DNA of 64,000 nucleotides, taken from Camellia lanceoleosa. Lineage: Eukaryota; Streptophyta; Magnoliopsida; Ericales; Theaceae. Where the stretch lies: positions 88,498,084 through 88,562,083 of the forward strand of contig CM045770.1 of NCBI GenBank assembly GCA_025200525.1. Reading direction: 5' to 3'. The notes beneath the pieces are model-generated. The model searched no databases and was not told the DNA's origin. It was given only the letters and a program-made list of their open reading frames with translations. The number at the start of each line of letters is the position of its first letter. Position 1 is the stretch's first letter. A program made the translations under genes and the position numbers. Below, piece by piece: positions 11,050-20,668 of this stretch.

Positions 11050-12824
11050 TTCCGAGACATCTCATTTTCATAGCATTACATATGTTAGGATTATATATTA
11101 GTTGCATTTCATACATATCATGCATATTGCATTGCGTTCGGGATAGGAGTTAGCCCGAGCACGGGAAACGAGGCACATTTCGTACTCCGAGCGACGGAAC
11201 GGGTCTCAATTCCCAAGTCACCAATACTCCGGATTACCCATGATGGAGTTAGGTTTTGTTGTAGCATTCATCTGCATTCATCCTATATTGAGTTGTGCAA
11301 TCCGACTCCTCGGCCATCATGCATCGAGATGCGTGATTGGTGGCACGAGGATCGAGGCATGCATATATTTGTGAAATACATTGCTATGCCCCTTTCCTGC
11401 TCTCTGTTGCAGCAAAATGAAGAATTGGCAACTTTCTGGGACTTGACACGCATTTCGAGAAACATTGCAAACAGAGGCTAATTGGGGCATCCCAGTGGAT
11501 TCCCGCGCAAAGCAGCCCAAACATGCATCATGTCATTATCCAGAGCGGAGTCAAGGCAGCCCCCTGGCTTGCATGCCAGTTTTTACAGTTTTTCTTAGTT
11601 AATTTGTAAATTAATTAGGAATTTATATATTATTCGGACTGTATATTTTAGACTGCACTATTCTTTCATTTGGGACTGTACTATTTATTCGGACCCTCTG
11701 CGCGAGGGCATAATTGTAATAAGTGTGGGTGAGTGTGATGTATGTCTTCCAACCCCACGTCTTTCTTCCCTTTTATTTACTCGCTTACGATGGTTAGATA
11801 TAGGGCATATTTCAATTAGCATACAGTATGACAGTATTTTTGCATTATTCATCTGTTTTGCATGCACCGGGCTCGGCGCATCATACAAACTGCATTTGTA
11901 TTTCGATTCCAAATTGAATACGTGTTAGTCGTAGCATTCCATATGCCATGTTTAGAATAGCCGAGCCTGCTATAGTTTGCATTTTTGCATGTGTTGCATT
12001 AGGCATTTTCTGTGTATCTAAGATCATGCATGATTTCTAATGTAGTTTCTGTTTTGGCTTGGAGTACTCGGTGAGTTTTATGTTTTAGCATCCTTGCATG
12101 CGTGTGAGTGACTGCCATGATAGCATGCTTACCATGAGACTAAATGCTTATGTGATATAACTACCTTGAATGCCTGTGGGTGGAGGTTGAGTTACTTGGA
12201 TTGGACAAATCATTGACGGTTTGTTTTAAGCCCACTAGATAGTGGCAAAACCATTGTTTTCTAAGCCCACCCGAGAGTGGCAAATCCACGTCTTAGCCTA
12301 CCTGCGGGTAGCACCATCAAACCATTTCTCAAACAAACAAACATGAAATGTTTTGTTCCAATTCAGGCGACCCAGTCTATACTTGTATGCTGTGCGCATC
12401 ACATAGTAACCTAGGCTAATAACCGGAATAAGAACATACAATGTTTTCAAAAACAGATATCATGGTTAGTAGAGGCCGGTCTTTGACCGGGCGAGCGGGG
12501 GTGCTCACGAAGTGACCTTCCCCAATCGTACCCAAGTTCCCGAGCCGAGGCAACTTTTGTGATGACGGACACATGGCTTTTGGCACCGAGTCAGGGTTTC
12601 CTAAATTTCCCATTAAAAAACATTTAGGTGGCGACTCTGTATCTGGCGAAGCAGTCCATGTTTGACACTTCTCTCAAAAATTTGTTTTCAAAACGATTTG
12701 CCGGATTTGGACTCTTTGGTTCAAGATTAAGAACCGTGACATTTGAGTCCTTGAACAGTAGACCCAATATCGAACCGTAACGGGGACTCGCACTCCTTCC
12801 CGGATGCTCGGGGACGCCTACGCT

Positions 12825-12841
12825 TGGCGACTTCTTTGGGG
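12825..12841 (+). promoter_or_regulatory. Primer binding site candidate
   Basis: TGGCGACTTCTTTGGGG starts two bases after the 5' LTR, where reverse transcription of minus-strand DNA would be primed by a host tRNA. Ogre-type elements are reported to use tRNA-Arg, and the TGGCGAC start is compatible with that. I could not align it to a tRNA sequence here. Confidence 0.6.
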
Positions 12842-13590
12842 AGTTAGAGAACTTGACTTGAACTCATGATATTTGGTTTTGACTACACTTGTGTGTTTCT
12901 TTGCATTGCATTTGCATTGGTGCGCCTAGGACACCGTGTTTGCCATCTGCTATTCCTGAGCGGTTTGCCGGAGGCTTGTCTTGTCAAGGCATGTCCGTAA
13001 GGCTGACCGGTTACGGGCTCTGCCAGTATGGGAACACAAACCCCGGTTTTACCGGGGCACCCTTTTTCATCATTCGAGCTAGTGCATATTCGGATCCATA
13101 GTGACCATTCCAAACTAGGACAGGTTGCTTACCCGTTTATAGGTTGTTTGAAACCGCTGCGTGTGTAGTGAAACCCTAGCTCCTGACAAAATAGGACAGG
13201 GAAACCCTACCCCAACATAGGGGTGTTTTGGCTCTCACTTGCTTGTTATGTGCTTTAGAGTGCGTCTCTCAGAATGCATGTATCGGTTGCAAGTTTGGGC
13301 ATCAGTTCAAGGCACCAGATTCAAGATTTTGAGAATCGGATTTCGAGGGTAACAGCCATAGCAGAATTTTGGGGCGAATTGAAGAGAGGCACATCATCCT
13401 ACTATGCTCAGACTGTTTTGGTGAAATTTGAGATGTCTTGCATGTTTTCCCTTTTGCTAGGTAGTACTGGAACCATAGCTTCAGAAGGCTCCGAAATCCC
13501 CCAGGTACATTGAACTAGTGCTGATAGACTTTGTTAGGTCAGAGATTCAATTCAAGGGTAACTAGTGTTCTTTCGCTGAGGCAAGGCAAA
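12842..13590 (+). other. Leader of the giant-LTR element, no coding signal
   Basis: About 750 bp between the primer site and the first Gag-like frame. The short frames here (for example 12889-13101 and 13274-13513) show no recognisable domain. It probably represents the untranslated leader. Confidence 0.5.
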
Positions 13591-13600
13591 GAAGGGCCAG

Positions 13601-14923
13601 ATGGGGCTCATTGGTTCATCTGATCCGGATCCACTCCACATCATCGAGAGACCCGTGATGGCACAGGGTTCGGAAGAATTTGTGGCCGTGATAGCAGCGC
13701 CAAATCAGGGAACTGCCATGCAGGCTGAGACCAGTATTGAAACACAGCGCCCATCTGGGGCATCTACCTCACATCCAGCTTTGTGACCCCAACCGAACTT
13801 TGAATTCGCCAGCCCGAAGATTTCTGTGGTCCAGATCCTCGAGAAAGGTGGCTCAAGCCCAAGTTTTCGGACCTGAGTGCGGCCTAATGAGGCGTTATCC
13901 CCTTGATGCTAATGACCTCGATCTGACCGCAGTGAAAATTGCGAACCTTGAGAAGCAATTCAAAAAGGCACAGGGCCTTAACTCCATTCCCGACATTGAG
14001 GATGGGTCCACTGAGGTTACCGTAAGGCTCCCAGTCGGGAGTACCAATCACCGTGATAATCGTTCTCAAACCGCTAAAGTCAACACAATGCCATAGTCGA
14101 CCTTTTTGCCAAGGCCACTTACAACAAATGGCCCCGGCCAGGAGCTCAGGGTAGATTTTTCACCCCTCTCCATATGAGCCTAACCAGCGCACTGCAAGTC
14201 CTGATGGAAAGAGGGCATCTCAAACCCCTTAATCCTCAACCTTTGCCAAACCCACTCCCTGCCAAACATAACCCCAGCAAATACTGTGTATATCATCAGC
14301 AGCGCGGCCATGGCACCGATGGTTGCTACCGTCTTCGTCATGAGATCCAGAATCTCATTGACAACCGGACAATAGCTCCACTTCAAAACTCCAAGGACCA
14401 AGTACCTCATCCACATCCCAACCTCAGCCATACACTGCCACCTACCTACAACCCCAGTATATACCCCCCGACCCATATACTCAAGCCCGAGATGTTTATC
14501 CCGGAAAGCATGGGCTTAAGTACAATGGATGCACTTGAACCCCAATCACCTCAAACCCGTGAGCCCACTACTTCTGAGCTGAAGAGAATGATCGAAGATC
14601 TTCAAAGAACTGTGACAAATCTGGCCTCCGGGACATTGGCTCCATCATCAACCACATCTCATACCAGGGAGTTCGTGTCAAAAGGCTCCCCAGTCTTGGA
14701 ACGAGCTGTATTTGAGGAATACCAATCCCTTGGCGAGGTAAAGGCGAGTGGAAAGAACAAGATAGGGGCGGACATGGATCCCCATGAGCATCTTCTGTTG
14801 GCTGTTGAGGCTTTGAAAGTCAAGGGACTGAACAAAGAGCAAGTGCTCGCAGTTGTTGCAAAAACTGTGGACGGCATTTTCTCCACTCAAGTCGAGGGCA
14901 GTTTGAATCAAGGGGCAAGCTGA
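13601..14923 (+). pseudogene. Ogre/Tat-like Gag remnant with zinc-knuckle module (copy 1)
   Basis: Gag forms the particle that packages element RNA. Three overlapping frames make up the relic. The first (13601-13786) is acidic and unrecognised. The second ends with a coiled-coil-like TAVKIANLEKQFKKAQGLN and SIPDIEDG (about 13930-14010). The third (14174-14923) carries LHMSLTSALQVLMERGHLKP, then PLPNPLPAKHNPSKYC and a knuckle-like C-x2-H...GHGTDGC followed by RLRHEIQNLIDN. This C-terminal pattern is typical of Ogre/Tat Gag. The large capsid domain expected between the second and third parts is absent. The last ~120 residues (ELKRMIEDLQRTVTNLASG onward) are not recognised. Confidence 0.72.
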
Positions 14924-15017
14924 GAGAAGGGCCGTTGTACCAAGAATTTTCCTTTCAGCTCTAATCCCGTACTTTAAGAAATCAAGAAACCCAACCCATT
15001 CACCGCCAAACCCTTTA

Positions 15018-15345
15018 TTGGAAAGGCCCAAAGAAAATCCACAAACCTCGAAGTATCTACCCCGAGGACAGAGGGTCTTCCATGCCCTCCACATGCCTTT
15101 GTCCAAGGCTCTTCAAATCCTTGTTGGACAGGGCCATCTCAAACCCCTTGAGCCTCGGCCTCTCCCGAACCCTCTTCCGGCTACACATGATGCTACCCAA
15201 GATCGCTGCATTCATCGCCAGAAACCGGCCATACTACCGACGACTGCTTCTGTCTTCGCCATGAAGTACAAGATCTGTTTGACAACGGAGTTGTGCTCCT
15301 GCCAAGCTCTGCAAAGTCCATTGGCACTGGATCGGTGAACTTGGA
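15018..15345 (+). pseudogene. Second, degenerate Gag zinc-knuckle module (copy 2)
   Basis: The reading LHMPLSKALQILVGQGHLKP, then PRPLPNPLPATHDA, repeats the module at 14174-14350. A one-base frameshift near 15230 splits the knuckle. The cysteine/histidine start (CIHRQKP) is in one frame and GHTTDDCFCLRHEVQDLFDN is in the next. Two copies of the same Gag segment in one internal region are not part of the normal Ogre layout. Either a duplication or recombination between two related elements would explain it. Confidence 0.7.
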
Positions 15346-15429
15346 GGATAATGCGATGTGATTAGGGGGATGAACCAGCTGCGGGTGGCGCTCAATTTAA
15401 CTCCAGACGTGGGAATGGCACGCACTGTT

Positions 15430-15670
15430 TTGAGCAATGTACAAGTGCTGTTAATTTTTCATTTTGACTTGGGTATTGGGTCAGTCTTTTGTTTTGTTTT
15501 GAGTCTGTCTTTTTGTTTTGAGTCAGTCTCTTTTGTTTTGGGTCTGTCTTGTTGTATCGAGTCAGTCCTGTTGTATAGGAGTCGGGTGATTCCGGGGGTG
15601 TTACCTCGGGCGTCACCATTTTGTTTTGCGTTTGTCTTTTTGTTTTGTTTTGAGTCTGTTTCTGCCAGGG
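15430..15670 (+). repeat. T/G-rich low-complexity repeat
   Basis: Imperfect repeats of a TTTTGTTTTGAGTC(T/A)GTC motif of about 20 bp fill this stretch. No coding signal. Confidence 0.55.
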
Positions 15671-16048
15671 AGCCAATTATGCCAACAGATTTTGAATGAA
15701 AAGCAGTGATTTCCACGCTCTTGCATTTGCTTCTGCCGTGTGCTAGTTGTGCCGGGATTTGAATGAAATGGCAGTGCATTCCACCTGCTCTCCTGTGCCC
15801 TGAAGTCATTGTAACGACCTAAGTTTTTCAAAACTTTTTGAACATCAAGGAAAACGAAGAGGAAGGAATTCCTCGAGATTTGCAAAACTTTGATCAAATG
15901 AGAGAAAGAGAGGCATGCTAAGCCCTTAATGATTGAGATCATGCTTGTTAATATGAGTACTGAGAAGGACCCTAGCTTTGATCCAGACTGGTCCTACACT
16001 GTCTTCAGCGCGAGCGTTTTTTCATTTTATTAAAAACTTTCAAAAAAA

Positions 16049-16543
16049 ATGTTTTCTTGTGATCCTGCGAAGACATGTGTGGAATCGCTCTTGAGATTGT
16101 GCTTAGATCGCTCTCGGCCTCGAGACTCAACCCCTTTGCTTTCAAACCTTGAACTTGGATTCAGAATGTTCAACGGTCAACCACAATGTAAGGCCTGTGT
16201 GGCTAGATTTGAAGCAGCCCTCGAACATGAGGCACCAAAGTCAGATCAAGAAGGTCAGACCTCGTCAAAAGAAGCTTGCAAAGCTAGAACAGAAGCACCC
16301 CTCGAACTAGGGGCAAAAATGTTCGATGTGCTCGAAGAGCCAAAGGTGGATCTTTCTGCTAATCAATACAACAGCCACTCTCTTGGGTACAGAGGGCTCC
16401 AATCTCAAAACCATTTGGCATGGACTTGTTACACTTTTACCCTTCGAGGCTCATTTGGGCGAAAACCCGTAAGGCGACCTGCAAAAGTTAGAGCAAAGAA
16501 AAGAATGAAAAAAAAGAAAAAAGAGAAAAAATGCAAAGAATGA
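16049..16543 (+). other. Open frame ending in a lysine-rich tract, probably non-functional
   Basis: A 164-residue frame is open here, but most of it shows no domain. Its end is forced by a purine-rich stretch (about 16486-16620) that encodes a run of lysine and glutamate. Comparable lysine-rich tracts occur near the 3' end of the coding part of some Ogre-like elements, so it may be the remnant of sequence after integrase. That is a guess, and I would not annotate a protein. Confidence 0.3.
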
Positions 16544-16619
16544 AAAAGAAAAAAAACAAAAAAAGAAGAAAAGAAAAAAAAGAAAAGAATTGAAAAAAGA
16601 AAAGAAAAACAAAGCTCGA

Positions 16620-18840
16620 AGGTCGAAAACACGCAATGCGCCTTTGGCAAAGTTAGAGCATAAAAAGGAGAGGTTAAATACGAGTGTACCTTAACCGAAC
16701 TACGAAGGCTTAATTCCCATCTTTGGGATACGTAGGCAACTTCATTCTGAAGTCCAGCCATAAACACTTCCAAATCAAGTGTGTCCATGTAATGGTTTTG
16801 ACCATCCTTGCCTCCTCTGTATCCGAGTTCGATTGCAATCATCGCTCACGAGGACTAACTACAATCTTGTTGCGGTGCCTTTCAAACAAGGCAACTTTCC
16901 GTTGCCATTCAATGCGCCAAGGTTGCTCAAACAAGGGGCAACTTTTGTTACCATGCGGCTCCCTTCAAGCACGGGCTTTTCCTCGATCCGAGGTTGTGCA
17001 TCTCGGCGTAAGTTTCATGCTCGCTGAGCAAGTGGCGTGGTGCAAAATAGTTTTTGAGAATTTCTCGAGGTTGACTATTTTCTCAAAATTGTTCCATCTT
17101 TTCCAAAAAGCTGGACCATTTTTGGACCCAAAAGGAAAATTTTCAATGCTCATAGCCTGACTTGCGTGATTTCAAATCAAAAATTGAACAAGCATGTTAA
17201 TCTAACCCTCATGTTGGTCAAAATTGTTTTAGTAGAAAGCAAAAAATGGTCAAAACGATGAACTAGGGGCACAGTGGAGTCGGTGTTACATCTTTTCCCG
17301 TTATCAATGCATTTGCCAAGAAGGGCACTCTACATGCCAAGAAAAAGGGCACAATTGAAGCTAACAACAAAGTCTTTGAAGGCTCTCTCACCCTCCAAGC
17401 GGCGAATTATCAAGCCAAGTCGCGAAGCCTAAGCAGAATGGATCAAGATATTCCACTCCCTCATCTTGACAGATCTGATCACGTCCAAGCTCCCCGTGAG
17501 CATCATCAACCTGTCACCAGATTCGCTACACACTCATTTGTAGCACAACCCCTCTGTGGGAGGAATTCACTAGTGCATCTGAGAAGAAGAAGAATCTGTA
17601 GAATACCGGGGCAAAAGCCCACAACTTTACCTTATCCATCAACCACCCGGGGAGGGATTGAAAATGAGAGATTGAAGAATAGAGATGTGCGATGAGAAAA
17701 AAGTGAGAAAAGGGCTTTTCAAAAACTAGAGATTGAGTGCCAAGTGATGTGAGAATCACAAGTGAAAGGGTGGGAAACACTACCCGTGAAACAGGCTCCA
17801 CATGCCGCGTCGAGTGTCGTGTCTTTTCGTTTGTCTCATTTCATCCCGGCGTGTCTCGTTGTGTTTAGGTCGTTTACCTTTTGTTTTTCTCGTGTTGAGT
17901 TGTTTTGGCTGGTCGGTCTTGTAGGCTTAATACGGTTGAGAATCCTTTTCTCATTTTCAAAAAAAATAAAATCGTTTTGTGCTATGAGTCTTGCCGTTCT
18001 CCACATTTGTGCAAAAGTAATTTGTTCTTTCAGAAAACGCAGGTTCAACCAGTCATATGAGAACAAAGGAAACCGGGACCTATCTAAAGCTATGAGTTTT
18101 GCAAAGCAAAAAGCAAAAGAGGAAAATATCGCATCCGAGTTTGTTCCAACTTCATGAAGTTAGAGACTATATTCGTATGTACCTCTTCAGTCTTGCCAAT
18201 GCTCAAGTATGAGTGTGCCTCTACCTCAAGCTCGAGATCAAGTCTACTTCAAGCGAATGGCGATCAAATGCTCTCTCTGAATATCACCGCCAGATGCATC
18301 TTGGCCGTGTTTGCAATGAGTTCTAGGAGACCAACTGCGGTGGAAATTAGAGTTCGAATGGCGTGGCCTAGAACACAAAGGTTAAGGATTTCGAGACTAA
18401 AGTCTTGTTTAAATACCCGGGCGTGCCCTCGGCTTGAAATCAGATGGAAGCCCCATAGGTTGAGATAGCGTATATGCACCTCAATTCGGATCTTGAACCA
18501 ACCTAGTCTGTCACCCGTTGGAGAATAGGAAAGTTGTGAGTATGATCGAAGAAGACAAGCGGCGTAGTGGCTCCTATATGCAGATATTGTTACTTGTTAG
18601 CATTCCAAAGCCTTTGTACTGTGAGTTCAAGGTAAAGTGTTCGAAGAGCACGAGGGGAGATCCCCATCAGAGTAGAGCGGCTCACCGCCACTCACCTCAT
18701 GAGGTGCTTTCTAAAGTGCCGCTTTGTCCATTTATTGCTTTCCTTAAGCATCATGCATTGTAATGCATTGTACCTGTTAAGTTTCTTTCTCAGTCATGCA
18801 CGATATTGTATGTATGGTTCATTCAAAAAAGTTCCGTTTG
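16620..18840 (+). other. 3' untranslated part of the giant-LTR element
   Basis: About 2.2 kb without a recognisable product. Frames of 60-145 residues occur on both strands but none carries a known motif. It links the purine-rich tract with the tandem arrays before the 3' LTR. Confidence 0.5.
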
Positions 18841-18847
18841 AGATCAT

Positions 18848-19345
18848 TCACTTAGTGTATCAATCACACTTTATTTGCTTCACTCAATGTATCTAACACA
18901 CTTCATTCACTTAGTGTATCAATCACACTTTATTTGCTTCACTCAGTGTATCTAACACACTTCATTTGCTTTAGTGTATCAATCACACTTCATTCATTTT
19001 GTGTATCTATCACACATTCTCACTTAAGTGCATCTATCACACTTTGTGTTTCGCTTTTAGTATCTATCACACACATTCTCACTTAAGTGCATCTATCACA
19101 CTTTGTGTTCACCTTTAGTGTATCCATCACACTTATTCACTTAGTGCATCTATCACACTTTGTGTTCACATTCAGTATATCAATCATACTTTGTTCACTT
19201 AGTGCATCTATCACACTTTGTGCTTGTCTTTTGTGTATCCATCACACTTTGCTCACTTCACCCTTTGTATAATCAATTACACTTTGCTCAAATAGTGTAT
19301 CTATCACACACTCGCTTTGCCTATTGTGTATCAATCACACACACT
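18848..19345 (+). repeat. Tandem array A, ~30-bp units with TATCAATCACACTT
   Basis: Degenerate units containing TAGTGTATC(A/T)ATCACACTTT repeat across about 500 bp, roughly 15 times, with spacing of 26-40 bp. It is the first of four adjacent arrays of unrelated sequence in the 3' UTR of the giant-LTR element. Confidence 0.85.
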
Positions 19346-19350
19346 CGCGC

Positions 19351-19857
19351 CATTGTTCCCCCGGTTAAAACATTTCCTCTCTCCGTATGAAATACGTTGA
19401 GATACGCCTGTTGGTTACACCATTGTTCCCCCGGTTAAAACCTTCCCTCTCTCCGTATGAAATACGTTGAGATACGCCTGTTGGTTACACCATTGTTTTC
19501 CCGGTTAAAACCTTCCCTTTCTCCGTATGAAATACGTTGAGATACGCCTGTTGGTTACACCATTGTTCCCCGGGTTAAAACCTTCCCTTTCTCCGTATGA
19601 AATACGTTGAGATACGCCTGTTGGTTACACCATTGTTCCCCCGGTTAAAACCTTCCGTCTCTCCGTATGAAATACGTTGAGATACGCCTATTGGTTACAC
19701 CATTGTTCCCCGGGTTAAAACCTTCCCTCTCTCCGTATGAAATACGTTGTGATACGCCTGTTGGTTACACCATTGTTCCTCGGGTTAAAACCTTTCCTCT
19801 CTCCGTATGAAATACGTTGCGATACGCCTGTTGGTTACACCATTGTTTACCCGGTTT
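19351..19857 (+). repeat. Tandem array B, exact 70-bp period
   Basis: The motif CTCCGTATGAAATACGTTG starts at 19381, 19451, 19521, 19591, 19661, 19731 and 19801. The seven units are all spaced exactly 70 bp apart with only base substitutions. A partial unit lies on the left. Each unit also carries CACCATTGTT and CGGTTAAAAC. The absence of any indel suggests recent amplification. Confidence 0.95.
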
Positions 19858-20090
19858 CTACCTTTTCCTCTCTTACGTGTGATACGCTGAGAGACGATCT
19901 TTTCCTCTCTTGCGTGTGATACGCTGAGAGACGACCCTTTCCTCTCTCGCATGTGATACGCTGATAGACGCCCCTTTCTTCTCTTGCGTGTGATACGCTG
20001 AGAAACTTACCTTTCCTCTCTTGCGTGTGATACGCTGAGAGGTTTACCTTCTTCCTCTCTTGTGTGTGATACGCAGAGAGATGTCTTGTG
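19858..20090 (+). repeat. Tandem array C, ~37-bp units
   Basis: About six units of CCTCTCTTGCGTGTGATACG followed by CTGAGAGACG-like sequence. The unit shares CTCT and GATACG elements with array B, so it may have been derived from part of that unit. Confidence 0.85.
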
Positions 20091-20314
20091 TGAGACTACG
20101 GGTATTCTCGGTAGTCGCTTTTAGCCTTCTCCGCGTGAGACGCAGTGAGCATTGCATTTTTTTTTTTTCTTTTTCTTACATTCTTTCTGCACGAGATGTA
20201 ATTTATCTCGAGTTTACTTCTTGCCTAGCTTTCGCTTAAAATGTTGCATTTATTTTGCATATTTGCTTCATTACAGCTCTCTTTGCATGATCATGAGTGA
20301 TAACCGCTTAAAGC

Positions 20315-20490
20315 TTAGCGTAAGTCCAATCTTCAAACCGGCTTAGCGTGTAAGTCCAATCTTCAAAGCGGCGTGGCGTGTAAGTCCAATCTTCAAACCG
20401 GCGTGGCGTATAAGTCCAATCTTCAAACCGTGGCGTATAAGTCCAATTTTCAAACCAGCTTCGCGTAACGTGTAAGTCCAATTATCAAAA
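20315..20490 (+). repeat. Tandem array D, ~33-bp units
   Basis: About six copies of GTAAGTCCAATCTTCAAACC with short GCGTGGC-type linkers. TAAGTCCAAT also occurs inside the LTR (for example at about 10974), which may hint at its source. Confidence 0.8.
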
Positions 20491-20655
20491 TCTCCCTGCA
20501 TATCATTTTGCATTTTGCCCCTGCCTGCGGGTATGCCTACGGGCACAACTTTGTCTATATTGTCTGATTGTCTAAGTCTTCGGCCTTGTCAAAAATGGGT
20601 CGTCTCTGGGCTTTGACATTCACTCCCGTCATTCTTATGACTTTTGAGTTCTGTC

Positions 20656-20668
20656 AAAGAGGGGCAAC
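20656..20668 (+). promoter_or_regulatory. Polypurine tract
   Basis: AAAGAGGGGCAAC abuts the first base of the 3' LTR (TGTAGACACC). This is the expected plus-strand primer site of an LTR retrotransposon. Confidence 0.8.

Larger units (their letters stand above)
8159..12822 (+). repeat. 5' LTR (4,664 bp) of the giant-LTR element
   Basis: The segment is colinear with 20669-25325. It begins TGTAGACACCCC and ends GCCTACG, a two-base variant of the canonical GTCTACA seen at the right LTR. No conserved protein is encoded. The ~150-residue frame at 8404-8856 is a chance ORF in U3. Features include a degenerate TATA box (9345-9350), GTAAGT splice-donor-like sites such as that at 9601-9606, three stem-loop repeats (10729-11049), and a primer-site-like TGGCGACTCTG at 12629. 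At over 4.6 kb it is far longer than most plant LTRs. Confidence 0.9.

Noticed and set aside
16429..16842. Minus-strand frame with a long phenylalanine run, like a membrane protein
   Set aside because: It is the complement of the purine-rich tract at 16486-16620, so the hydrophobicity is an artefact of base composition.
19351..19857. Exact 70-bp periodicity that could suggest a CRISPR array
   Set aside because: The whole 70-bp unit repeats, with no variable spacers, and the context is a plant retrotransposon. It is a tandem array.
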